Source: an uncultured Oscillospiraceae bacterium
GTDB taxonomy: Bacteria > Bacillota > Clostridia > Oscillospirales > Oscillospiraceae
DNA: 8,068 nucleotides
NCBI GenBank assembly: GCA_934662925.1
Contig: CAKUKL010000058.1
Span: 1-8,068, forward strand
Reading direction: 5' to 3'
Notes under the pieces: generated by a model
Told to the model about the DNA's origin: nothing
Seen by the model: only the letters and a program-made list of their open reading frames with translations
Database searches by the model: none
Translations under genes and position numbers: made by a program
In this document: one piece after another, positions 1-6,121 of the stretch
How positions within the stretch are numbered: position 1 is the first letter of the stretch
How the letters are laid out: each line of letters starts with the position of its first letter

Positions 1-521
1 ACCAGAACAATCCGCTGGCCGATCTGGCCGAAGAGAAAATGAAGGAGATCAACGAGGCCTACGACGCCATCACCAAGTCCCGCTCCGGCGGCTCCTCCGG
101 CGGGTACCAGTACCAGTCCGGCTATCAGTCCGGATACGGCTACCAGTCCGGCTATCAGAGCCAGCAGAGCTACTCCTCATCCAACGCCTCCGTATATGCG
201 CAGGTGCGCCAGTATATCAACATGGGCAATCTGGACACGGCGGAGCAGCTTCTGCAGGGCAGCGGAAACAAGAGCGCCGAGTGGTATTTCCTGATGGGCG
301 CCATTGCCTACCGCCGGGGCTGGCTGGACGAGGCCCGGCAGAATTACGAGCTTGCCTGTCAGATGGAGCCGAACAATCCGGAGTACCGGCAGGCCCTGAA
401 CATGATGCAGCAGGGCGGTTACGCCTATCACGGTTCCGACATGATGGGGACAAGCTGTGATTCCCTTGACTGCTGCACCACCCTGATGTGCATGAACTGC
501 CTGTGCGGAGGGTGCCGATGA
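1..521 (+). CDS. J-domain/TPR protein with cysteine-rich C-terminus, 5' partial
   Basis: The reading frame is open from base 3 to a TGA at 519-521, so the gene starts upstream of the window; 172 residues are visible. The first residues (NPLADLAEEKMKEINEAYDAI, split here as NPLADLAEEK and MKEINEAYDAI) match the last helix of a DnaJ J domain. The HPD motif that stimulates DnaK ATPase must lie before the window. A low-complexity Gly/Tyr/Gln/Ser linker follows (about 87-185). Next comes a TPR-like helical segment (about 192-400) with typical spacing, including NMGNLDTAEQLL, AYRRGWLDEARQNYELA and MEPNNPEY. The tail (456-518) holds seven cysteines in about 20 residues. J proteins recruit Hsp70 to chosen clients, and here the TPR could select the client; that role is inferred. 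The Cys tail could bind metal or contact a membrane, but nothing in the sequence decides this. The gene overlaps the next one by four bases, so the two products probably act together. Confidence 0.85.
   Translation, partial: QNNPLADLAEEKMKEINEAYDAITKSRSGGSSGGYQYQSGYQSGYGYQSGYQSQQSYSSSNASVYAQVRQYINMGNLDTAEQLLQGSGNKSAEWYFLMGAIAYRRGWLDEARQNYELACQMEPNNPEYRQALNMMQQGGYAYHGSDMMGTSCDSLDCCTTLMCMNCLCGGCR
111..158 (+). repeat. 18-bp direct repeat, 30-bp period, in J-protein linker
   Basis: TACCAGTCCGGCTATCAG occurs exactly at 111-128 and again at 141-158, separated by 12 bases. It encodes the YQSGYQ units of the Gly/Tyr/Gln linker. The period is a multiple of three, so gain or loss of a unit keeps the frame. 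It is an in-gene coding repeat prone to slippage or recombination, not a mobile or CRISPR repeat. Confidence 0.8.
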
Positions 522-1039
522 GAGCGGGCGCCCGGGCGCGGAAGATCGTCCTTCCGGCGATCTTCGGGGCACTGGCGCTGATTTTCCTGTTTATCGCCGC
601 CGTCTCGCCCACGGGAAGCTGGGGCATCGCGGCGGTGGCCGGCCTGATGCCGGTGGCAGTGGTGCTGGCGGTGGGCATTTCCGCCGGATTCCTCTGCTGG
701 GCGGGGGTGACCATTCTGGCGTTCCTGCTGCTGCCGGATAAGCTCATGGCCCTGCTGTTCGGGGCGCTGTTCGGGCTGTATCCCATCGTCAAGGGCCTGA
801 TCGAGCGGCTGCGCCGCCTTCCGCTGGAGTATATGCTGAAACTGGTCTTTTTCAACGTCAGTCTGACGGTGATTTACCTGACCATGCGCACCGCTGTGCT
901 GGCATCTCTGCCGGAGGCCCTTAGCGCCGCCGTGTGGGTGATGTATCTGGCGGGCAACGTGATCTTTCTGGTGTATGACTACGGTCTTACCAAGCTGATC
1001 GCCTTATATATGACGAAAATTCATAAACGTGCGCGGTGA
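518..1039 (+). CDS. Uncharacterised polytopic membrane protein
   Basis: This gene encodes a 173-residue hydrophobic protein that I do not recognise as a named family. The ATG at 518 is chosen because GGAGGG at 507-512 sits five bases upstream and because it forms an ATGA overlap with the J-protein stop. An in-frame ATG at 488 would add ten residues but lies inside the J-protein gene without a comparable site. A basic N-terminus (MRAGARARK) precedes roughly five or six membrane segments, at about residues 10-29, 37-56, 58-72, 76-91, 106-122 and 138-155. A basic loop lies at 92-100 (KGLIERLRR) and a basic tail (KIHKRAR) ends the protein. The positive-inside rule would place these basic stretches in the cytoplasm. 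The recurring LFGLYPIVKGLIER-type segment looks conserved, but no catalytic or binding motif is evident. Tight coupling to the J protein suggests a shared role, perhaps membrane anchoring or quality control; this is inference only. Confidence 0.85.
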   Translation: MRAGARARKIVLPAIFGALALIFLFIAAVSPTGSWGIAAVAGLMPVAVVLAVGISAGFLCWAGVTILAFLLLPDKLMALLFGALFGLYPIVKGLIERLRRLPLEYMLKLVFFNVSLTVIYLTMRTAVLASLPEALSAAVWVMYLAGNVIFLVYDYGLTKLIALYMTKIHKRAR

Positions 1040-1050
1040 GCGCGGCGAAG

Positions 1051-1057
1051 GGAAGGA
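1051..1057 (+). promoter_or_regulatory. Ribosome binding site that fixes the yicC TTG start
   Basis: GGAAGGA lies five bases before the TTG at 1063. This favours TTG 1063 over the in-frame GTG at 1036, which overlaps the upstream stop as GTGA but has no purine-rich site in front of it. The protein beginning at 1063 starts with the family's typical MIKSMTGYG. Confidence 0.65.
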
Positions 1058-1062
1058 TTGTT

Positions 1063-1947
1063 TTGATCAAGAGCATGACCGGCTACGGCCGGGGAGAGGC
1101 GGCCTTTGACGGGCGCACCATCGTGGTGGAGGTCCGCGCGGTAAACAACCGCTATCTGGACTGCACGGTGAAGATGCCCCGGGCCTATATTTTCGCGGAG
1201 GATGCGCTGAAAGCCCGGGTGCAGGCGTCGGTGGCCCGCGGCAAGCTGGACGTATTCGTGAACATCAGCGGTGTCGGGGCGGAGGGCGTCTCCGTCACCG
1301 TCAACGAAGAGCTGGCCAAGGCGTATATCGACGCGCTGGCACGGCTCCACGAGCTCAGCGGCGGAAAAGCGCCGGAGAGCTATTCCGTTACCGATCTGGC
1401 CCGGTTTCCCGACGTGCTGACGGTGGAGAAGCAGGAGGAGGATCAGGATACGCTGAAGGAGCAGCTCCTGGCGGCGCTGGATCTGGCCCTCGCGGACTTC
1501 TCCGCAATGCGGGCGAAGGAGGGCGAGCGGCTGGCGGAGGACATTCTGAGCCGGGCCGCTGCCATCGAGACACTGGTGGGCCGGGTGGAGGAGCGTTCCC
1601 CCCAGACGGTGAGCGAGTACCGGGCCCGTCTGGAGGCCAAGATGGCCGAGGTGCTCCAGAACACCCAGATCGACGAGAGCCGGCTGCTCACCGAGGCGGC
1701 CATCTTTGCCGACAAGATCGCCGTGGACGAGGAGACCGTGCGCCTGCGCAGCCACATCTCCCAACTGCGGGAGCTGCTGGCAAAGGGCGGCGCCGTAGGC
1801 CGGAAGCTGGACTTTCTCATTCAGGAGTTCAACCGGGAAGCCAACACCATCGGCTCCAAATGCAGCGACATCGAGATCGCCCGCTATGTGGTGGACATCA
1901 AGGCCGAGATTGAGAAGATCCGGGAGCAGGTCCAGAATCTGGAGTAA
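1063..1947 (+). CDS. yicC: YicC/YloC family endoribonuclease
   Basis: The product has 294 residues from the TTG at 1063, the usual length for the family. YicC of E. coli and its Bacillus homologue YloC are reported endoribonucleases involved in RNA turnover, including small-RNA degradation. The N-terminal domain opens with IKSMTGYGRGE, followed by EVRAVNNRYLD and VARGKLDV, all family hallmarks. The C-terminal domain carries DEETVRLRSH at residues 222-231 and GRKLDFLIQEFNREANTIGSK at 246-266, a stretch of conserved acidic and basic residues thought to form the functional core. The protein ends in REQVQNLE, matching the family's usual finish. The start is discussed under the ribosome binding site. 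The gene lies 23 bases after the membrane-protein stop and 21 bases before remA, the same neighbour as in B. subtilis. No internal break is seen. The family assignment is firm; RNase activity is carried over from homologues. Confidence 0.95.
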   Translation: MIKSMTGYGRGEAAFDGRTIVVEVRAVNNRYLDCTVKMPRAYIFAEDALKARVQASVARGKLDVFVNISGVGAEGVSVTVNEELAKAYIDALARLHELSGGKAPESYSVTDLARFPDVLTVEKQEEDQDTLKEQLLAALDLALADFSAMRAKEGERLAEDILSRAAAIETLVGRVEERSPQTVSEYRARLEAKMAEVLQNTQIDESRLLTEAAIFADKIAVDEETVRLRSHISQLRELLAKGGAVGRKLDFLIQEFNREANTIGSKCSDIEIARYVVDIKAEIEKIREQVQNLE

Positions 1948-1968
1948 ACAGCAGGGGAGTGAGAGAGG

Positions 1969-2241
1969 ATGAAGCTCTTTAACATCGGGTTCGGCAGCGT
2001 GGTGTCCGCCCAGCGGGTGGTGGCTATGGTCAGCCCGGAGTCCGCGCCCATCAAGCGCCTCACACAGGAGGCCCGGGATCGGGGCACGCTGGTGGATGCA
2101 AGCTACGGGCGCAAGACCCAGACCGTCCTTATCATGGACAGCGGGCATGTGATCCTGTCCTCTCTCGCGCCTGACGTACTATCGGCCAGAGCCGAAGATC
2201 AGAAAGACAGTCAGAGAGAGATGGAGGACGAGAGTTTATGA
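1969..2241 (+). CDS. remA: RemA family DNA-binding regulator (DUF370)
   Basis: The product has 90 residues, close to the 89 of B. subtilis RemA. In Bacillus, RemA binds DNA as a multimer and activates biofilm matrix and osmoprotection genes; its targets in Clostridia are largely unknown. Nearly the whole core aligns from memory with the Bacillus protein: [38 protein letters not shown] and [11 protein letters not shown]. Arg16 and Pro27 here correspond to Bacillus Arg18 and Pro29, residues reported as needed for function. The last 20 or so residues are charged and variable. AGGGGAG at 1953-1959 is the ribosome binding site, nine bases before the ATG. The stop overlaps the gmk start by four bases, and the yicC-remA-gmk order is the classic Bacillota one, so co-expression with nucleotide and RNA metabolism is expected. 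Confidence 0.95.
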   Translation: MKLFNIGFGSVVSAQRVVAMVSPESAPIKRLTQEARDRGTLVDASYGRKTQTVLIMDSGHVILSSLAPDVLSARAEDQKDSQREMEDESL

Positions 2242-2864
2242 GCGATCAGAAAAAGAAAAAAGGCACCCTGATCGTGCTGTCCGGCCCGTCCGGCGTGGGC
2301 AAGAGCACCGTCATCGCGGAGCTTTTGAGCGAGCGGACCGATATCTATTTTTCCGTGTCCTTTACCACGAGACAGCCGCGGCCGGGCGAGGTGGACGGCG
2401 TCAACTACAATTTTGTGACCCGCCCGGAATTTGAGCGGATGATCCGGGACAACGAACTGCTGGAATACGCCGAGTACGTGGGCAACTACTACGGCACGTC
2501 CCTGAAGGTCATCCGGGACCGGCTGGAGCAGGGGCAGGATGTGCTGCTGGACATCGAAGTGCAGGGCGCGGCCACCGTCAAGACGAAGTGTCCGGAGGCA
2601 GTGCTCATCTTCATCCTGCCGCCGTCGCTGGAAGAGCTGGCCCACCGGCTTCAGGCCCGCAGCACCGATTCGGAGGACGCGATCGTCAAGCGGCTGGAGC
2701 GCGCCCGCGAGGAGTGCAGCGAGATTGGCCGGTACGACTATCTGGTGGTCAACGACAGCGTCATCGCCGCCGTGGGCGAGATCGTCTCCATCCTGACGGC
2801 AGAGGGCTGCCGGGTGAAAAACCGGGGCTACCTGACCCGCCAGATCATTGAATGCGAAAACTGA
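2238..2864 (+). CDS. gmk: Guanylate kinase
   Basis: This cytoplasmic enzyme transfers phosphate from ATP to GMP or dGMP to make GDP or dGDP. It is essential for GTP supply and for limiting (p)ppGpp precursors. The protein has 208 residues, the normal size. The P-loop GPSGVGKS is at residues 16-23. The GMP-binding region follows, with [19 protein letters not shown] at about 39-57 and [14 protein letters not shown] at about 75-88. LLDIEVQGA is at about 103-111. The lid segment with RSTDSED and a basic RLERAREE stretch follows and should contribute phosphate-binding arginines. The ATG at 2238 is supported by the ATGA overlap with remA and by GGAGG at 2223-2227. The reading frame is complete. Omega subunit rpoZ follows 47 bases later, as in many Bacillota. 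Confidence 0.97.
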   Translation: MSDQKKKKGTLIVLSGPSGVGKSTVIAELLSERTDIYFSVSFTTRQPRPGEVDGVNYNFVTRPEFERMIRDNELLEYAEYVGNYYGTSLKVIRDRLEQGQDVLLDIEVQGAATVKTKCPEAVLIFILPPSLEELAHRLQARSTDSEDAIVKRLERAREECSEIGRYDYLVVNDSVIAAVGEIVSILTAEGCRVKNRGYLTRQIIECEN

Positions 2865-2886
2865 TAAGTGATTTGTGTGAAATAAG

Positions 2887-2892
2887 AAAGGA
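2887..2892 (+). promoter_or_regulatory. Shine-Dalgarno-like AAAGGA upstream of rpoZ
   Basis: AAAGGA lies in an AT-rich spacer (17 G/C of 47 between 2865 and 2911) that stands out from the GC-rich surroundings. It is 12 bases before an ATG at 2905 that is out of frame with the omega protein, and 19 bases before the in-frame ATG at 2912. It does not settle the start by itself. Confidence 0.4.
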
Positions 2893-2911
2893 ACGTGAAG
2901 TATCATGCCCT

Positions 2912-3094
2912 ATGAAAGAACTTCTTCAGAACGTCCCCAGCCGTTATCTGCTGGTCAATCTGGTGGCCAACCGCGCCCGCAAGCTGTCCAGCGAAGCGGA
3001 AGAGAGCGGGATCCCGCTGACAGAAAAGCCTGTCACCCTCGCGGTGCGCGAGGTCGCGGCCGGTGAGCTGAAGGCGGAGGACAGCGACGAATAA
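2912..3094 (+). CDS. rpoZ: RNA polymerase omega subunit, start uncertain
   Basis: Omega helps fold and assemble the beta-prime subunit into RNA polymerase. From ATG 2912 the protein has 60 residues: MKELLQNVPSRYLLVNLVANR opens the domain, with RARKLS and then KPVTLAVREVAAGEL near the end. These match the conserved omega signature (SRYxLV, A-x-RAR, KPV-x-x-A-x-x-E-x-A-x-G). Clostridial omegas usually carry four or five more residues before this point, of the type M-x-Y-P-x. The in-frame frame extends back to ATG 2852, inside gmk, which would give 80 residues with an atypical N-terminus and no ribosome binding site. ATG 2905 has better ribosome-site spacing but is in the wrong frame. I choose 2912 as the most conservative start. 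The family is clear; the first residues are not. The gene sits between gmk and priA, with a hairpin right after its stop. Confidence 0.85.
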   Translation: MKELLQNVPSRYLLVNLVANRARKLSSEAEESGIPLTEKPVTLAVREVAAGELKAEDSDE

Positions 3095-3098
3095 AAAG

Positions 3099-3134
3099 CT
3101 GCAAGCGGCCGTCCCGGCCGCTTGTCTGTTGCAG
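3099..3134 (+). terminator. GC-rich hairpin between rpoZ and priA, possible terminator or attenuator
   Basis: CAAGCGGCCG (3102-3111) and CGGCCGCTTG (3115-3124) form a perfect ten-base-pair stem with a three-base loop. The bases after it (TCTGTT) are only modestly T-rich, so as a + strand intrinsic terminator it is weak. On the opposite strand the stem is followed by a better T run, the complement of AAAAA at 3093-3097. An outer inverted pair, CTGCAA (3099-3104) and TTGCAG (3129-3134), competes for the same CAA bases and gives a second possible fold. The hairpin starts five bases after the rpoZ stop and ends just before the priA ribosome binding site. It may dampen priA transcription or protect a 3' end; which of these applies cannot be told from sequence. 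Confidence 0.4.
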
Positions 3135-3136
3135 AG

Positions 3137-3142
3137 AGGAGG
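3137..3142 (+). promoter_or_regulatory. priA ribosome binding site, unusually close to the ATG
   Basis: AGGAGG at 3137-3142 is a perfect Shine-Dalgarno core but lies only three bases before ATG 3146 and six before the next codon, GTG 3149. Spacing alone would favour GTG 3149. The two choices differ by one residue. Confidence 0.6.
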
Positions 3143-3145
3143 GTC

Positions 3146-5617
3146 ATGGTGAAGCGTCTGGCAAAAATCGCGGTGGCCTCCGCCACCTATGCCATTGACC
3201 GTCCTTATGACTACCTTGTTCCGGAGGAGCTGTGGGCGCAGACCAAGCCCGGAATGCGGGTGCTGGTGCCCTTCGGGGCGGGCAACCGCAGGACGGATGG
3301 AATCGTGCTCGCAGTGTCCGAAACCAATACGGCGCAGAAGCTGAAAGGTATTATTGCTTTACTGGATGACGCGCCCATGCTCACGCCGGAACTGCTCCGG
3401 CTGGCCCTCTGGATGCGGGAGCAGTATTTCTGCACGGTGTACGACGCGGCCCGGGCGGTGCTGCCCGCCGGGCTGTGGTTTGCCCTGCGGGACTGTTGCA
3501 AGCTGACAGACGGCACAGACCGGGAGCGGGCCTATGACGCCGCCGGGCGTTCCGCTAAAGCGCGGCAGCTGGTGGAGCTTCTGTTCGCCAACTCCGGCTG
3601 CGCCGAGATGCGGCAGGTCCGGGAGGCCTTCGGCACCGCGGATCCCAACCCGGCCATCCGTCAGCTGGCGGAGGCGGGAGTTATCTGCGTGGAGACCAGC
3701 GCCGCCCGCGGCGTGGGAGACAAGACGGAGCAGGTGGCCGTGCTGGCCGTCCCTCCGGAGGACGCCATGGCCCAGATCTCGCCAAACCGGAGCCGTGCGC
3801 CCCTTCAATATGCCGTCATGGAGCAGCTGCGCGCCTTCGGCCGGGTTTCCGTGCAGGAGCTGTGCTATTTTACCGGTGCGTCCCGGACTACGGTCAAGAC
3901 TCTGGCAAAAAAGGGCCTGCTCACGCTGGAGAAGCAGGAGGTGTTCCGCCGTCCGGAGCTTCCGGCGGTGGAGGACGCGGCCCCGGTAACGCTGAACGCG
4001 CAGCAGCGGACGGCCTACGAAGGCCTGAAAGCCCTGCTGGAGCAGGACGCCGCCGCTAGCGCGCTGCTGTACGGCGTGACGGGCAGCGGCAAAACGCAGG
4101 TGTATATCAAGCTCATCTTCGACGCGCTGGCGCTGGGTAAGACCGCGCTGGTGCTGGTGCCGGAGATCGCCCTGACGCCCCAGCTCATGCGGCTGTTCAC
4201 GTCGCAGTTTGGCCGGAAGGTCGCTATCCTCCACAGCTCGCTGAGCGCGGGGGAGCGGTACGACGAGTGGAAACGGGCCAGAAGCGGCGACGCCCGGGTG
4301 GTGATTGGAACACGGTCCGCCATTTTCGCGCCGCTGCCCGATCTGGGCCTGATCGTGCTGGACGAGGAACAGGAGCCAAGCTACAAATCGGAGCAGACGC
4401 CCCGCTACCATGCCCGGGACGTGGCCCGCTACCGCTGCGCGAAAAACGGCGCGCTGCTGGTGCTGGGTTCGGCTACGCCGTCGGTGGAGAGCATGTACTA
4501 CGCCCGAGAGGGGCGCTACCACCTATTTACGCTGACGGAGCGCTACAATGAAAAGGCGCTTCCGGAGGTCGCAGTAGTAGACATGAAGGAAGAGCTGAAG
4601 GCCGGAAACGGCTCGGTCCTGAGCCGCCCGCTGGAGCAGGCCCTGTCCGACACCATCTGCCGGGGAGAACAGGCCATCCTGTTTCTGAACCGGCGGGGGG
4701 CCAGCCGGATGGTCACCTGCGGCGAGTGCGGCGAAAGCCCCACCTGCCCCCGGTGCTCCGTCCATCTGACCTACCACTCCGCCAACAACCGTCTCATGTG
4801 CCACTACTGCGGCTATTCGGAACCGCTGCCCCGGGAATGTCCCCAGTGCGGCGGTCTGCTCAGCTTCGTGGGGGCCGGGACACAGAAGGTGGAGGAAGCG
4901 CTGAAGGCGCGCTTCCCGGCGGTGCCGGTGCTCCGGATGGACACGGACACGGTGACCGCCACCCACAGCCACGAAAAGATCCTGACTCAGTTCCGGGAGA
5001 AAAAGATCCCCATTCTGGTGGGGACGCAGATGGTGGCGAAGGGGCTGGACTTCGAAAATGTGACGCTGGTGGGCGTGATCTCGGCGGATCAGTCGCTGTA
5101 CGTGGACGATTTCCGGGCGGGGGAGCGGACGTTCTCCCTGCTGACGCAGGTGGTCGGACGGGCGGGCCGGGGCGAAAAGCTGGGCCGCGCCATGATCCAG
5201 ACCTATACGCCGGACAACGAGATCATCCGCTGCGCCGCACGGCAGGATTACGACGGCTTTTACCGGGAGGAGATCCAGCTGCGGCGGCTCCGGGGATACC
5301 CGCCCTTCGGAGATATTTTCATGCTCAGCGCCTCCGGACTGGAGGAATCGGCGGTGCTCCGGGCCTGCCTGCGCCTGCGGGACGCGCTGAGCGCCGCGCT
5401 GAACGCGCCGGAGTACGGCAGGATCGGCTACCGATTGCTGGGCCCGGCTCCGGCGGCGGTGGCCCGGGTCAACGACCGCTACCGCTACCGGCTGGTGCTG
5501 TACGCGCGCAATCAAAAGGAACTGCGGGAGCTGATCGCCCATCTGCTCCGGCAGGCACAGAAGGATAAAAACAACCGCGGGGTGTCTCTGTTTGCGGACG
5601 TGAACCCCATGGATTGA
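3146..5617 (+). CDS. priA: Primosomal helicase PriA (replication restart)
   Basis: PriA recognises stalled or repaired forks, unwinds the lagging arm in 3' to 5' direction and loads the primosome. The product has 823 residues, slightly longer than most. The N-terminal 3'-end-binding domain begins with the family-like DRPYDYLVPEE and GMRVLVPFG. A winged-helix region follows at about residues 130-280. The helicase core has Walker A GVTGSGKT at 310-317 and the Walker B box DEEQ at 406-409, where many PriA proteins have DEEH. It also has GSATPS, and QVVGRAGR at 668-675. Eight cysteines at 525, 528, 534, 537, 552, 555, 565 and 568 form the two zinc-binding pairs of pairs between the helicase lobes. 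All expected parts are present. A TTG at 3122 is in frame but lies inside the upstream hairpin and is rejected as start. B. subtilis has coaBC in front of this gene; here rpoZ is the direct neighbour. def follows 15 bases later. Confidence 0.97.
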   Translation: MVKRLAKIAVASATYAIDRPYDYLVPEELWAQTKPGMRVLVPFGAGNRRTDGIVLAVSETNTAQKLKGIIALLDDAPMLTPELLRLALWMREQYFCTVYDAARAVLPAGLWFALRDCCKLTDGTDRERAYDAAGRSAKARQLVELLFANSGCAEMRQVREAFGTADPNPAIRQLAEAGVICVETSAARGVGDKTEQVAVLAVPPEDAMAQISPNRSRAPLQYAVMEQLRAFGRVSVQELCYFTGASRTTVKTLAKKGLLTLEKQEVFRRPELPAVEDAAPVTLNAQQRTAYEGLKALLEQDAAASALLYGVTGSGKTQVYIKLIFDALALGKTALVLVPEIALTPQLMRLFTSQFGRKVAILHSSLSAGERYDEWKRARSGDARVVIGTRSAIFAPLPDLGLIVLDEEQEPSYKSEQTPRYHARDVARYRCAKNGALLVLGSATPSVESMYYAREGRYHLFTLTERYNEKALPEVAVVDMKEELKAGNGSVLSRPLEQALSDTICRGEQAILFLNRRGASRMVTCGECGESPTCPRCSVHLTYHSANNRLMCHYCGYSEPLPRECPQCGGLLSFVGAGTQKVEEALKARFPAVPVLRMDTDTVTATHSHEKILTQFREKKIPILVGTQMVAKGLDFENVTLVGVISADQSLYVDDFRAGERTFSLLTQVVGRAGRGEKLGRAMIQTYTPDNEIIRCAARQDYDGFYREEIQLRRLRGYPPFGDIFMLSASGLEESAVLRACLRLRDALSAALNAPEYGRIGYRLLGPAPAAVARVNDRYRYRLVLYARNQKELRELIAHLLRQAQKDKNNRGVSLFADVNPMD

Positions 5618-5632
5618 CAGGAGGAACATACA

Positions 5633-6121
5633 ATGGCACTGAGAAAAATTCTGGTACAGGGCGACCCCACGCTGGCTAAGCACTGCCGCCCGGTGGAGAA
5701 GTTCGATGAAAAGCTCCATGTCCTGCTGGACGACATGAAGGAGACGCTGGCGGACGCCAACGGCGCCGGTCTTGCCGCGCCCCAAATCGGTATTCTGCGC
5801 CGGGTGGTGGTCGTGGTGGACGCGGACGACCAGATGGTGGAGCTCGTCAACCCGGAGCTGATCCACACCGAGGGCGAGCAGACCGGCCTTGAGGGCTGCC
5901 TGTCCGTTCCCGGAAAATACGGCGTGGTGACCCGGCCCTACAAGGCCACCGTCCGCGCTCAGGACCGGAACGGAAACTTCTTTGAGATGGACGGCGAGGA
6001 GATCGTGGCCCGCTGCTTCTGCCACGAGATCGAGCATCTGGACGGCCACCTCTTCGTGGAGCACGCCGACCGGCTGTATACCATTGAAGAGCTGGAAGCC
6101 ATGGAGGAGCAGAACCGATGA
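5633..6121 (+). CDS. def: Peptide deformylase
   Basis: Def removes the formyl group from the N-terminal formyl-methionine of new proteins at the ribosome exit. The protein has 162 residues. All three family motifs are present: GAGLAAPQ at residues 44-51, EGCLS at 87-91 and HEIEH at 131-135. Cys89, His131 and His135 are the expected metal ligands, normally Fe2+, and Glu132 the catalytic acid. The residue before the HEIEH motif is Cys rather than the Gln common in the E. coli enzyme; this change is away from the metal ligands. AGGAGG at 5619-5624 is eight bases before the ATG, a strong ribosome binding site. The stop overlaps the fmt start by four bases. Pairing def with fmt joins the removal and the addition of the formyl group in one unit, as in most bacteria. 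Confidence 0.97.
   Translation: MALRKILVQGDPTLAKHCRPVEKFDEKLHVLLDDMKETLADANGAGLAAPQIGILRRVVVVVDADDQMVELVNPELIHTEGEQTGLEGCLSVPGKYGVVTRPYKATVRAQDRNGNFFEMDGEEIVARCFCHEIEHLDGHLFVEHADRLYTIEELEAMEEQNR

Noticed and set aside
111..158. CRISPR-like direct repeats
   Set aside because: Only two 18-base units with a 12-base gap, inside a coding frame and encoding a periodic peptide.
488..517. Upstream ATG for the membrane protein
   Set aside because: It extends into the J-protein gene without a good ribosome binding site, whereas ATG 518 has GGAGGG at the right distance and an ATGA overlap.
1021..2148. Minus-strand open frame opposite yicC and remA (about 375 codons)
   Set aside because: Shadow of two well-supported genes; no family resemblance seen.
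2848..2911. Possible internal promoter ahead of rpoZ in the AT-rich spacer
   Set aside because: TTGAAT (2848-2853) and TTGTGT (2873-2878) look like -35 boxes and TATCAT (2901-2906) like a -10, but the spacings are over 20 bases, so no convincing sigma-A promoter is present.
3122..3145. TTG at 3122 as priA start
   Set aside because: It lies within the hairpin stem upstream of the ribosome binding site, and the extra residues are not typical of PriA.
3359..4522. Minus-strand open frame opposite the first half of priA (about 387 codons)
   Set aside because: Shadow of priA; translation rich in Arg, Gln, His and Gly with no domain, and no plausible gene context.
4523..6064. Long open frame on the minus strand across priA and def (about 513 codons)
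   Set aside because: It lies opposite two unmistakable genes with complete motifs. GC-rich coding DNA commonly leaves such stop-free antisense frames, and its translation is low-complexity with no recognisable domain.
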